Part shown: positions 12,501-24,436 of the stretch, piece by piece
Layout: every line of letters starts with the position of its first letter
Position numbering within the stretch: the first letter of the stretch is position 1
Assembly: GCF_001949145.1 (NCBI RefSeq)
Contig: NW_019091431.1
Location: 822,352-886,351, forward strand
From: Acanthaster planci
Lineage: Eukaryota; Echinodermata; Asteroidea; Valvatida; Acanthasteridae
DNA: 64,000 nt
Direction of reading: 5' to 3'
Made by a program: the position numbers and the translations under genes
Notes under the pieces: generated by a model
What the model saw: only the letters and a program-made list of their open reading frames with translations
Database searches by the model: none
What the model was told of the DNA's origin: nothing

Positions 12501-14117
12501 CAGGAATACTCTTGAGGAATTCTGTTTAAAAAGCCAAGAGCAGAAGGATTTTTTGTTTGCATGTGACACAGTTTCAGGAAATGGGAAAATAAAACTGATT
12601 AGTTAAAACTCATTGTTTGGTGACAGACATACAGACCTACATGTACCAAATCGGAAAACAGAAATCAACCCTCTGAGAATGTCTGGAGGGGATTTAGCTT
12701 CATTTTTTTTTCGGAAAAGTAAAAACCTCACAATCATTCCCAAAAAGGAAAAATTGTGGGCTTGAAGAAATTCATAGAGGAGGAGGTCAAACAGCGTTCA
12801 TAGAATGTTGCAATTGATAGTACATGAAATCTCACCCAGTGTAGCTTTGCCAGCATGGTACTTCATCATCTCTACGGCACTCTCCATGGCCAATTCATTA
12901 TCTCCCTCCAGTTTCCAGTAGTCAAAGGATTGCCTCTTGATCCCGATGCTTTCCATGCCATAGCGGGAAGTAATTAACAGCTTTAGCCTCTTGTTGGGTA
13001 AGTTGGTGATGTTTTCCAGCATCTCCACAAAGGCTTCGTAGGTTGGATTAGGACAGGCAGCCGACCCTGGGTCAAGGGGATGGTCAGTGCTGTCAAGGAC
13101 CAACACAGCCCCACCTGAAATGTAAAACACATAAATCTTTACTTCAATTATACACTTCACAATGAAGTGACTCATCCATAAAGCACTCAATATGAGGTAC
13201 TATGTATTAATTTGTAGCCCTATATTCAAGCAATTTTATGCCATGTCAAGTTGCCTACAAAAATTTTCCTTGGAGATATGAATCATTCTAAAATAAGAAG
13301 GCTAAAGCTTCATTTTCTTGGGTCAAATAATATACCGGTACACAAACTTTATAAGGATTTATCCATACATACATATCCAAACATCTATACATGCTCTTGG
13401 CTAAACTCAAGGTCCTGTAATATGGCATGGAATGACCCACAACTTTTAAACTAATGGTACAAGCCTTTGCAAATTATGTTACTTACCATGTTGTACAGCA
13501 TCGTAGGATCTCAAACAGTTGTACATGGCCTGGGGTTCATAATCTCGACACTCCATTCCAAATGCATGCATGATGGCAAAAAAGATGGCTTCAATCGTCT
13601 CTAATTCCCGCAGATCCACAAAGATCATTTTGTGGAACTGACGCATACGGAAGCAAGCCTCTTTGGCCAGCCTCGTCTTCCCAGTTCCCGACATACCACT
13701 GATGCAGAACAAATGGATGTGGTCATGGGTTTCGTCATCCAGGATGCTCACGATCTCGTCTAGGATGTCAGCATGGCCAAAGTAGGGTCCATCGACCGAG
13801 GATGCCTTCAGCAGTAGCTTCCTGGAGACCACTTGTCGCTCTCGCTCATACTCATCCAAGGTTTCTAGGATGTCATACCGTTCCAATCTTGTCAGACACA
13901 TCCGAAGAACATCTGTGTCTCCCTCATGGATCAAATTTCCCCTCTCTAGAGCCTCCAGTAGTTTCAGTCCATCGTTTTGGATTGAGTCGTAGTCAGCAAG
14001 GCCCAGCTGATCACGGAGCAACATCTTGGCCTTGTGAACATCTTCTCCAACAAGCATGTCTGACATCCAGACCAAGAGCCAACGGAAGCGACCACGCATG
14101 AGATCTCTGTCATCCAT
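6554..14117 (-). CDS. DED-NB-ARC-TPR (NLR-like) protein with two possible C-termini
   Basis: Exons in transcript order: 14117-13487, 13114-12836, 12309-11675, 11554-11375, 11101-10663, 10283-10133, 9901-9607, 8989-8908, 8664-8560, 8188-8018, then either 7843-7799 (stop TAA 7802-7800; 1003 aa) or 6672-6554 (1028 aa). All are GT-AG and phase-consistent; the donor after 9607 (GTCAGA) is the weakest. ATG 14117 is preceded by an in-frame TGA. Domains: death-effector-like (about 9-90: FRWLLVWMSDMLVGEDV, a charged LERYDIL end); NB-ARC with P-loop GMSGTGKT (141-148), Walker B VLVLD (214-218), ITSR (258-261) and a GLPL-type GKIPLAL (316-322); 4-5 TPRs (about 590-860, e.g. NLGTCLHDMEQYDKAVEYYQ); a Ser/charged tail with a KRKRR nuclear-localisation-like motif (904-908). 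The family suggests an innate-immune or apoptosis-linked NTPase with TPRs in place of LRRs; the ligand is unknown. A MITE lies in the 9607/8989 intron. Confidence 0.85.
9054..9233. mobile_element. Pogo/Tigger-like MITE in an NLR-gene intron
   Basis: A 180-bp element with near-perfect terminal inverted repeats: CAGTAAACTCCCACTAAGT at 9054-9072 and its reverse complement at 9215-9233. The flanks are TA on the left and TG on the right, consistent with a decayed TA target-site duplication. The CAGT...ACTCCC terminus resembles pogo/Tigger-class (Tc1/mariner superfamily) elements. It has no ORF, so it is non-autonomous. Confidence 0.75.
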
Positions 14118-15309
14118 GCCAATGCTTTCATTGCAGACGTACTTTCAGGTAAAGACACCTGCAACAAAACAGCTAAGAATAACACTCTTGACAAAAACGA
14201 CCATTCTCTTTAACCCTGGACATCATCCTTGTCCATATCCCACCTGACCAGTCACCAGTGACCAGTGAATGTAACAGCAGGTGTTGTTTCCCAACTGCAT
14301 TATGGTAATATATCTATCGCACACGTACATGTAAATTAAGCCAATTTTTTGCTGTGACAGTCACAGACCGTCACAAATTCCTTTCACTTGATTTACCAGA
14401 CTGTGCACAGACACATACATGTACGGATCATTTGACAGATTTTGACCGACTTCGTCAAGAATGCATCATTGCATAGGAGGGGGTCTTTTGGTCACGTCAG
14501 ACAAGCTATCTTGGTTATTCAAATACAAAATGTGACAAGGTGTATGTCATGCATCTGCACACATGTCAGAATTAGGCTTTGTTTACACTGCATTTTGACA
14601 ATACTACAGACTAGGCATGTCAGTCTAGGGATTAGCCCGTGATAATGGCCAATAATTGAATACACAAAATATCCAGAGGTGTAGTCCAGTAGTGAGCAAC
14701 ACTCTTGACCTGCTACATGTACGTCCATACTGTTTTTTATTCCTCCATGGTCATACGTGTACGTAAATGTACATCAACGAATGCATTGCATTGTACAGTT
14801 TAATGTTTTCCTTCCTCCATGTTGGTACTAAGCCTACTGGCTGATTCTACGTATCACTACACTAGCGCGACCATGGTGCGACATGATGATGATCATATCA
14901 TGCGTGCACCCTGCACGCACGAAGCATCAAAATACACTATTCCCGGCATTGCACCAAGGAAATTCAAAGCACCTTTTTGAGGCTGCAATCGTCCTACCAT
15001 TACATGTACCTCGATCAGCGGCGGCGAAAATGAAACCCGTCATCATCAGTCTTGTTCCCTATTTCTTTCAGCACTACAGTCACGGACGCATGCATGATCT
15101 GTACGCTAGTCAGACGTCCCTTGTTTTTTTAATACTTCTCATCAGCCTAAGGGTGGGGCAAAGCTGTGTCTCATTCACCTTATTATCGTGTTTAAAGAAT
15201 AATATTTTTCTCTACTCCTTCTTTTCTTTCTTTTTTTTCTTCTGGAAAAAGATGGATATTTATGTATGAATTATTACAGTTTTCTTGATAAGAACTAGTG
15301 AAGTGTATT
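14118..15309. other. Region upstream of the NLR-like gene
   Basis: No coding exon recognised. Several ACATGTAC-type words occur, which are common in some marine invertebrate genomes. The promoter and 5' UTR of the minus-strand NLR-like gene should lie here. I cannot identify its start site or a core promoter. Confidence 0.4.
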
Positions 15310-15556
15310 TCCAAATTCTGGCACAACCTGGGGGGCGCAAAGGTGGCTATGCCCCCAAAAGGACCCCTCCTTTTTTTTAAATTGAAAAAGAAAAGCAAAT
15401 TTTTGGTCTGTGTCATTTCTTTTCCATTAGAAAGCGTGTAAAAAGCATCAAAATGTAGCTCGCCCCTAATCTCAGAAAACCCATAAAATTCATTGTTATT
15501 GCGCCCCCCCCCAAAAGGTTTCCCCTCCCCGAAAATTTGGCTTTGGATCCGTCCTT
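15310..15556 (-). repeat. Copy 2 of the GGATCC-ended dispersed repeat
   Basis: Read on the minus strand it begins GGACGGATCCAAAG (GGATCC at 15,545-15,550), passes a G-run and GGGTTTTCTGAGA, and ends near an A-run and GGGGGCATAGCC. The same order of landmarks is seen on the minus strand at 53,435-53,615. The boundaries are approximate. Confidence 0.5.
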
Positions 15557-15568
15557 TGCAGTGTTGGT

Positions 15569-15766
15569 ATCCGGTTCGTAGGTGACTTCGCCACAAAGGC
15601 AGACTCGCCACGATACCAATTTGCTCTGAAATTGCGCGTTAACTTCCGGTTCCATGGTTCCAGCAGCGATTTATGCCTGTATAACTTTTCTATGTGCAGA
15701 CGGAGCGCTGCCCGTATGCAGTGGGCGTGGTTTAAACTGAAGTGACGTCACACTTACGAACCGGAT
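15569..15766. mobile_element. Small inverted-repeat element (MITE), full copy
   Basis: The left end ATCCGGTTCGTAGGTGAC (15,569 on) is the near reverse complement of the right end CACTTACGAACCGGAT (to 15,766). The interior contains GCGCGTTAACTTCCGGTTCC, GCAGTGGGCGTGGTTTAAAC and the CRE palindrome TGACGTCA. A partial copy lies at 57,467-57,560. No ORF. The superfamily is not recognised and target-site duplications are unclear. Confidence 0.6.
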
Positions 15767-18565
15767 TCAACTTGTTTACACATTTGCAGTTCGTTTCCAT
15801 CACTCCTTATTACCAAATCGGCCAGGCTTAAGAAATCGAGTCACATACACAACTTACTTCTGGCCAATCAGAGATCTCCCTTATTTTTATACGAGACTAC
15901 GTCACACACTGTTTGGCCGACATGCTACAAAGTAGGGCCTTCGTTGTAGTTCAACAAATAAGTCATTTGCCAAGTTCGCAGAAAGAAAACTATTAAATGA
16001 TATCTTGTTCTTAAGTAACAACCTTAATTTGTTGGTAAATGCTTTCCACTGTTAAAATTAAGACAGGGAATGGACTTACGTCTTAATAGCGGAGAAATAC
16101 ACATTGAGCACTTGCTACCAGTGCAGTACAGTGCGCAACCGTTTTGTAAAGGTGGGGGATTTTTCACCGCCATGTCATTCCGCGGCTGAATGTTACAAAG
16201 AACAGACAATTAGCTGTCGCTCTCAAAATTTTGCGCGCCTTCTCATTAGTGTAAACGTTGGCAAGGATGTCATAGCATTTAATTCGGCAAATCTGTGACC
16301 CTTGCCTACAATATCACCTTCAGACCTCCTGAACTCGACTACAACAACAAATTGTGCAAATTTTGCTCATGCATGGAATCGTCGGCACCTAGACACCCAA
16401 GTTAAGTGTGCTTGGAACGTTGATTTTGGACAGGAAAAGCAGGATGGGCCTAGCCTTCATGTTTATCGACTATTTTTATCCAGTGCATGAAACAGACTGG
16501 GAGTCAGCATTTTTGTGGACATTTTGTCGACAGAGAACTTGGAATCTATGAACTGAACCGTTGAACGTTTTGTAGCCAACAGAACTGTGTGGACTTGGAC
16601 TCTTTCTTAAGTTTAAACTTTAATTGAATTGGAAAGTCTTCAAGACTTTAAACTTTTTACTTAAACCTTTGGTGACCTGATTTTGTCGAATGATCTGAAT
16701 GGCGATTTGGAGGAAAGCCTACTCATGCAGTTTCAAGATCGTCGTTGGTAAGTCCGGAATTATACAAAACTTGGCTGCTCGAGGTGAGTGAATGTTTTCC
16801 TGCACCATTTGTCTCATACTGAACAAGGTTTTTATATACCTTTTCTCTCCTACAGAACCTTTTAGTTTCCATTTCCATAATGAAGGCTGTTAAAGTATCG
16901 TTTGCTGCATTTAATCATCATTTTTCTTCAGTGTACAAACGTAAGATTGGCAAGTCAAATCTCTTGACATTAACCAACAAAACTTGTCGTTGTGTTTGTG
17001 CATTTTCACGAGAGTAGGGAAATAATGTCGCCTATTGCGGACATTTTACATTACTTATCCATTCCTGTAAGCCCTTGATTTGCTCAGTCTCCTAGTGGTC
17101 GTCGAAAACAGTAAGTTTTCGGTGGGCTATTTTGCCGCCATTTTTAATCACAAAAGTCGTTTGACGATTTGATGCATTGCGTGCCATGTCCGCTGACGAC
17201 TTCAACGAAGCCATTTTGAGTGTGGAGTGGTGCATGCTAACCGCACGTGGACTACACGTGGCCTGCACTTAGGCGTGGTTTCAGAAATTCGGTCTGCTTA
17301 TTGGTTAAAAGTCTGAAAGGCCGTGGTATGCGGCCAGGTGTGCCAGTTGGGCCAAAATAGAAATTCCTGTTAGGGCTTTCAGGGGCTTTCTCAGAAGTTG
17401 AAGTTCGCAACGCTTTGTTTAGTTACGGAAGGACCTCCTTGGAAAGTAATAAGTACATTTTTAATTTGTATTTGGCTTATGATTGTATTAAAACTCTAAA
17501 TGCCGTATGGTGAGGATCAATTATTTGGAAAGAGAGAGGGAACAACAGTTATATAACTGACACTGAAACTTAAATGTATAAATGAGGATTAATCAATGCC
17601 TTTGGCCTTGGGGTGCTATTCCAATGGATTATTTCTGGGGCCAGTGGCGTCCCATTCTTAAAAAGTGTTTTCAAAGCGCTGGAATAATGATCAACTGGCA
17701 TCCTCGCACAATTGACTTTGAGATATAATGTACCAAAAATAATTTTACAAATATAAATCAAAACAAAATTTCTGACTGAATCCTAATTTGGGGAGGAGAT
17801 AGATTGCCGAAATTCAATCTAATAAATGTACTTCAACAAATTTCTATTTTAATGAAAAGACGAACAGGTTTCATTTGTAATAGTTAATATATCCTTTAAT
17901 TTAAAAAGAACGAGGTTCATAAGTGATAGGTTAAAATAACTTATGAATGTATAACTTTTAATGCATTCCGACTTCTTCAATTTTAGGAATAAGTCAGGGG
18001 TATAGGTGGCGCACACGTTACAGGCGAACCGCACATGACAGCGAGAAACTGCGTATTCGAATGCAATGCGACTGTGCGAGGAGGATGAGTGAGAGTGTAT
18101 TTACATATTTTTGATAATTTTATTCAACAATCTTTCTGTATCAAATATTTTAACATTAACTCTGCTCCGGAAAACCAAAAGTAATATATATTATTGTTGC
18201 CAATGACGCGATTAACCGGTATGTTATAACCGATAAGATAACACTAAGCTCGGTATCGTCTCGATGACGGTAACTTTTAATCGGCTAAATCATGCAGCCT
18301 TGTGTTACATAGAATGTATGAAACAATGATTACTGACATTAACAAACGGTTAACAACAGCGGTTTAGATCTACCAATGATGCGATAGAGCTCAGAGGGTG
18401 CCTGGGGTGTTGAGATTTTGCAGCATATTTTAGCAATGTTTGAAGTATTCAAGATGGCGTTATGCATGTACAATGTCCTGTAGGGGAGATCTTCACAAAG
18501 AGATCCCAGAGATTTCATCTTCAAAAGATCACACTTTAAGGGTTAATGGTATTTTGTGCATCTGA
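15767..18565. other. Gene-poor region with one candidate first exon
   Basis: No known protein is seen. An ATG at 16,699 opens a 16-codon frame (MAIWRKAYSCSFKIVV) that runs into a consensus donor, G|GTAAGTCC, at 16,747/16,748, so this could be the first exon of an unidentified plus-strand transcript. I cannot find its partner exons with confidence. The remainder is AT-rich with no signal I can support. Confidence 0.3.
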
Positions 18566-19925
18566 AAGAAATCTTGTTTCCGAGACAATGGTTCACGGGT
18601 TGTTGATATCTTGTAGGTAGAATATCGTCTTCCCGAGATAATGGTTCAAGGGGTGGTGATATCTTGTAGATAGGATGTCGTCTTNNNNNNNNNNNNNNNN
18701 NNNNNNNNNNNNNNNNNNNNNNNNNNNNNNNNNNNNNNNNNNNNNNNNNNNNNNNNNNNNNNNNNNNNNNNNNNNNNNNNNNNNNNNNNNNNNNNNNNNN
18801 NNNNNNNNNNNNNNNNNNNNNNNNNNNNNNNNNNNNNNNNNNNNNNNNNNNNNNNNNNNNNNNNNNNNNNNNNNNNNNNNNNNNNNNNNNNNNNNNNNNN
18901 NNNNNNNNNNNNNNNNNNNNNNNNNNNNNNNNNNNNNNNNNNNNNNNNNNNNNNNNNNNNNNNNNNNNNNNNNNNNNNNNNNNNNNNNNNNNNNNNNNNN
19001 NNNNNNNNNNNNNNNNNNNNNNNNNNNNNNNNNNNNNNNNNNNNNNNNNNNNNNNNNNNNNNNNNNNNNNNNNNNNNNNNNNNNNNNNNNNNNNNNNNNN
19101 NNNNNNNNNNNNNNNNNNNNNNNNNNNNNNNNNNNNNNNNNNNNNNNNNNNNNNNNNNNNNNNNNNNNNNNNNNNNNNNNNNNNNNNNNNNNNNNNNNNN
19201 NNNNNNNNNNNNNNNNNNNNNNNNNNNNNNNNNNNNNNNNNNNNNNNNNNNNNNNNNNNNNNNNNNNNNNNNNNNNNNNNNNNNNNNNNNNNNNNNNNNN
19301 NNNNNNNNNNNNNNNNNNNNNNNNNNNNNNNNNNNNNNNNNNNNNNNNNNNNNNNNNNNNNNNNNNNNNNNNNNNNNNNNNNNNNNNNNNNNNNNNNNNN
19401 NNNNNNNNNNNNNNNNNNNNNNNNNNNNNNNNNNNNNNNNNNNNNNNNNNNNNNNNNNNNNNNNNNNNNNNNNNNNNNNNNNNNNNNNNNNNNNNNNNNN
19501 NNNNNNNNNNNNNNNNNNNNNNNNNNNNNNNNNNNNNNNNNNNNNNNNNNNNNNNNNNNNNNNNNNNNNNNNNNNNNNNNNNNNNNNNNNNNNNNNNNNN
19601 NNNNNNNNNNNNNNNNNNNNNNNNNNNNGTCTTCCCGAGATGATAGTTCACGGGTTGGTGATATCTTGTAGTTAAAGGATATCGTCTTCCCGAGATGATG
19701 GTTCACGGGTTGGTGATATCTTGTAGTTAAAGGATATCGTCTTCCCGAGATAATGGTTCACGGGTTGGTGATATCTTGTAGTTAAAGGATATCGTCTTCC
19801 CGAGATAATGGTTCACGGGTTGGTGATATCTTGTAGGTAGAATAGGATATCGTCTTCCCGAGATAATGGTTCATGGGTTGGTGATATCTCGTAGGTATGA
19901 TATCGTCTTCCCGAGATGATAGTGA
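18566..19925 (+). repeat. 55-bp minisatellite interrupted by an assembly gap
   Basis: Tandem units starting GTCTTCCCGAGATAATGG and containing GGTTGGTGATATCTTGTAG begin at 19,629, 19,684, 19,739 and 19,794 (exactly 55 bp apart), then at 19,852 and 19,905 (58 and 53 bp). About two more degenerate units lie on the left side (18,566-18,684). The array is noncoding; the apparent long open frames are artefacts of the n-run. Confidence 0.95.
18685..19628. other. Assembly gap (944 n)
   Basis: An uninterrupted run of n inside the 55-bp minisatellite. The gap very probably contains further repeat units that could not be assembled. Its stated length may be an estimate. Confidence 0.97.
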
Positions 19926-22900
19926 TATGTTATAGATGGGATTTTCCGTATTTTTTAAAGAGACTTATACCCCAGTTTGCATACTATCATACTAAAATGG
20001 AGGCAACATTAAACGTGGAAGATACCTAAAATCAAAATATTAACAAATATCTTTTCAACTCATGGCACCCAAGAGCTATATCGAATACGAATTTGAAAAG
20101 GTTTAAAAACAAATTTAATTAAACAAAAATTAACAATCCGTGATCCTGCAAGTACTTTTTAAATACACAAGTTAACCATAAAATATAAAACTTAAGACTC
20201 TAAAAATTTAAGCTAATAATGAATATAATTTTTTCTGGAGAAAGAGGTTAAGGTAGTTACATGTCAAATTTAGCAAAATGTAGAATAAATTGTGAGCATT
20301 GGTAGAGATGAGAGCTGCAGGTGAATGAGATGTGAGAAACCGAGCAGATAGCTGCGAGTAGCGAGGACAAACTGTTGCGCGCGATGGAGAGAAATCTAAT
20401 TGGGAATGTTAAATAATTTTAGTAGAGTGTCAAAATAGTAAAGCAATTATAAACAAGTTATACTGAGTTTACATCAAGGACAATGCCTGGTACGTTGTCT
20501 ACAGAATGGCCTGTGGCTCCAGAGTTCGTAAAAATAGCTGGATATTTCTGCCCTTTATAAACTGATGTCGTTGACAAGGTTAACGGTCGTTAATTGAAGA
20601 ACCTGCGAAGGAGACGAAGGTGGACAATGGAAAATAGATGCTTCGATGTAATTGATTGCAGGGTATGTTAACTCGGTAATTTATCAGTAATAATATATTA
20701 GCATTGCCTGGTGCTTTGCTACACCGTTGTCAATATTTATAGTAAAGGTTATGGTGTAAAGTTTAATATTATGCATTCCTTTGATATTATTAGCTAAAAT
20801 TTCTGAGAAAATTACTGTCCATTAGAATAGTGCCCATTAAAGGCCAAAGTGATCGCCCAGTAATAACAGTCGACATAGATACACCCTTGATGGGACCGAG
20901 GCGAGTTTCCAGTGTAAAGCTAGCATGAAATTCGTTTAAATTTTGTTGTTAGCTTCTCAATGCATATTGGCACAACTACTTTGGTTCCTGTTCAATTTGA
21001 GGAATGAGTCACCTTGAGAACCAAGCAAAAAAGAAGTAAGCTTGAAGCTACGTTGGATTTTAAACTGAGAAACAGTTGCAAAAGTGCACAATGGATGTTT
21101 AAAGAACCTTTTTTAGATCGGAGAAGTTAACAGCAGTGCCTTGTGCGTTATCTTCATGTCTCTTCGAAAGAACCTCTTCAAAGAAGTCCATACTCTCAAG
21201 CAAAGAAGAGCAGACAGCTACTCAGTTACTTATTAATTTAATTATGCTAATAATCATTTGCACATTGACAACAACAGATGTAAGGAATAGTTATACTTAA
21301 CGACTACAGTAAGATAAGAACAAGACGACTGTGGGGCATCATTTCTTTGGCAAAGGTACATTACCCATGGCGTGTAATATGACAACTTCGAGAGATCCCT
21401 CCCCTCAAGCGCACAATTAATGAAGGCATTTTCAGCGCATTTGTTCGATTCAGTTGGTTGATCAACAAAATGAAGGTGTCATTCATCTTGAAGTTATTGA
21501 CAGGCGATGCCTTAAGCGTCTCCAGATTACACACTTCTAGAATTTACAGATGTATAACTTAAGAACGGCAAGACGAGAGCCTTCGTAAACGAAAAATTTG
21601 ACGAGGCCGCTGTCTTTGTGTGGCGATGAATTTGAAGTAAAATATTCGAAATAGTAGATTAAACATAAAATACAATTGGAACAACTTTCCAAGGAGCCCT
21701 CCTCTTAGTTATTTCTTTTTACGGGAAGCAATGATTTTGTGAAGCAACAGATGGGACCGGAATGAAAATCCCGTTGCTTGTGTGTTCATATAAAATAAAG
21801 AATGTAATAACTGTACACATAATAATGTGTAGTATGTTGTGTCACTTACAACGACAAATGCTCGACGGGTGTCCAATGAATTGATGGCCCCGTTTTAGAA
21901 CATGTAAGCTCTTTTTTGGGTGTTTATCCGGGTGAAAATCTTTCGTACCTCTCAATATCGTCCTCGTTCCCCTGATCTCTCCCGCTAAAAGAGTATAAAA
22001 GATGGGAATGGAATCCCAGTGCTCAGATGTACAGTCGTTGGGAGAGTGTTGAAACTTGACCATTGACAGCACTTATTTCAGGTTGTAAGAAGTATTCGAA
22101 TGAGTGTCATGCAGCCCTGTGGAAAAATGAACATCAGGAAAGAAAGAGAACAAAGTTTTTAAAAGGTCTCGATGTCACTCGATGTAAACAACTATTTTAT
22201 TAGATCCGAATTACTGTTTGCAATGTGCCTTTGTAATGATGCAGACTTAAGATTGAAGATGTGTTGAAATACTCTGGGCCATTTGGGCAACGCAATTTTT
22301 AAGACTGCACCTGGAAGTTTTCTTACTTTCTGTCAGCCTGAGGTTAACGGTTACAAAAAAGGTCAAACCCTTTAATAGTGCCAGGGCGCCCTCAATGTGG
22401 AATCGAGACGGTTTTTCTGCGAATGAGAAAATAAGTTCTTTATGAAAGTGTAAAATTTACCTGAAGTGGTGCTGCGACTTGGAAACGTCTTCACGGTACA
22501 TGTAATGAACCGATGAAAGCTAATCCAAAGACAAGGCAAAACAATCTTGAATCATAAACGAAATAACAAAAAAAAATACTTACGAAATGTGATGCAGCGA
22601 CAAGTCGATTAATAAAACAAATTAAATCAACTCAGTGGTAACAGAAATGTTATTACGTGTTCCCAAACTATGAAATTGACAACCCTTCAAAACATATGCT
22701 TTGTGCTTTTGTGTGGTGTTTTATTTCAAGTTGTATTATCGTTATTGAGTAACCGATGGGGCATAATTGATGGGTGCTTATGTTAACGTTTTTCACAGGT
22801 GTCAAAATGGTTCTTATTGATTCATTTTTTCTTTCAAAAACGACGTAAGGACAAAATCAATGTCAAAATGTCTAAAGGATGCGTACCAGCTCTGCGAATG

Positions 22901-23587
22901 TAGATGTTTAAAGCCAGTGGCTACAGATGGCTTGGGCGATATCATCCTTTCTAATTTTCCATCCAAAATATCTGTAAAGAAATAATGTAAACTGTGATTG
23001 TATTAGCAAAAGAGAGGAATATTGTCTATAAAAGGGTAGCTGTAACTCCCAAGGATGGCTCAATGATTCTGACTGATTCCATGACTGAGTTCAAAATGTG
23101 GCCGCTAGTTGATATAGCCATTTTGTGCATCCCTTGTATATTTATGAAAAGTTCGATAACCAAAGTTCCTGCAGGCTAATAAGTAATTTTCTATTGTCAG
23201 AGAGTTTCTACACTTTGTTTTTGTTGCCGCGAGCATTGCTATTGACAAACTAGTCTAATTTCGATGCTCCCGTAGCGTCAGCTAATTCGGGAGAAATCCA
23301 CTTTTAGGTAGGGGGCCGTAAGGAAGAAACTTAACATTTTAAAAGCAGTTGCTTTTACACCTGTTGACAGAAGCACTCTAAAATTGAGCAACTAATATGA
23401 GACCTACGTACCTATTCTCATTTCTGTGAAATCAGATTAGCATCAGTCAGTGATCCTCTTTTTTGATAGTATATATTTCCTGAATTTTTCAGGGTTTAAT
23501 TCGACCGACCATCACGCTATGGAATTAAGGAACTTTCAAAAATCTGAAATAGTTCAAGGTAATCTATGCGAGAAACTTGACCGCCAG
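19926..23587. other. AT-rich intergenic region without a recognised gene
   Basis: Only short open frames occur (61-76 codons), and none resembles a known family or shows splice-site support. No structural RNA or transposon end is recognised. Confidence 0.5.
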
Positions 23588-24150
23588 TGGGCCTGACCTA
23601 AGACCATTAGGACCTTTTTATGTCAGTCGGCCTGATTGTAGACCATTAGTTCCAATCGTAGACTAGTATGCCTATTCGTAAACCAGTGCGCCTATTCATA
23701 AAAATAGGCCTAATTGTAAACAGCTGTAGGCCTATAATTGTACACCAGTATGCCTAATCGTAAACCACTGTAGGCCTAATTTTAGACAACCAGGCCTAAT
23801 TGTAGACCACTAGGCCTAATCGTAGACCAATAGGCCTAATTAAAGACCACTAGGCCTAATTGTAGACCACTAGGCCTAATCGTACACCACTAGGCCTGAT
23901 CGAAGACCAGTAGGCCTATTCATAAACCAGTGGGCCTAATTAGAGACCAGAAGGCCTAACTGTAGACCAGCAGGTCTAATCGTGGACCAGTTGTTGTTGT
24001 TGTATACCACGCAGTAGGCCAAGTCGTAGATCAGTAGTCCTAGTAGTAAAAGGCCTAGTCCTGGACCAGTGTTGAGTAGGCTTAAACGTTGACCAGGAGG
24101 CCTTCACCAGTAGGTTTAACCATAGACCAGTAGGCTTAATTTTATACCAA
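23588..24150 (+). repeat. 20-bp minisatellite rich in AGGCCTAAT
   Basis: Diverged tandem units of consensus ACTAGGCCTAATCGTAGACC. The centre (about 23,780-24,000) keeps an exact 20-bp register over at least seven units. The edges are degenerate, with insertions such as a TTGTTGTTGTTG run near 23,990. Most units contain AGGCCT. Confidence 0.9.
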
Positions 24151-24436
24151 TAGAACTGATCAAATTTTTTAACAACTGGATTTTCGACAACACGGACGTA
24201 TGTTGCCTACGTAATCAGTTGCAATAGAGCAAGCAAAATTGCTTGAGAGGCTTACTGCATATTGAGTTGGCTGAATGTCGTACCTAGACGTCAGCTGAAC
24301 ATTTTAGACAAATTATTTCCACGCCTGGGCACCTCAATGCAAGTTGAGTTGAAATGATCAAAACCACATTGCAATTAATCACATTAACCGAACCTAGCTC
24401 CGCTAGGAAGATTCCTTTTTGTCAGTCCATTTTCAG

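Noticed and set aside
18543-19706. Very long open frames across the gap on both strands
   Set aside because: They are made almost entirely of n and flanking 55-bp minisatellite units; no protein is supported.
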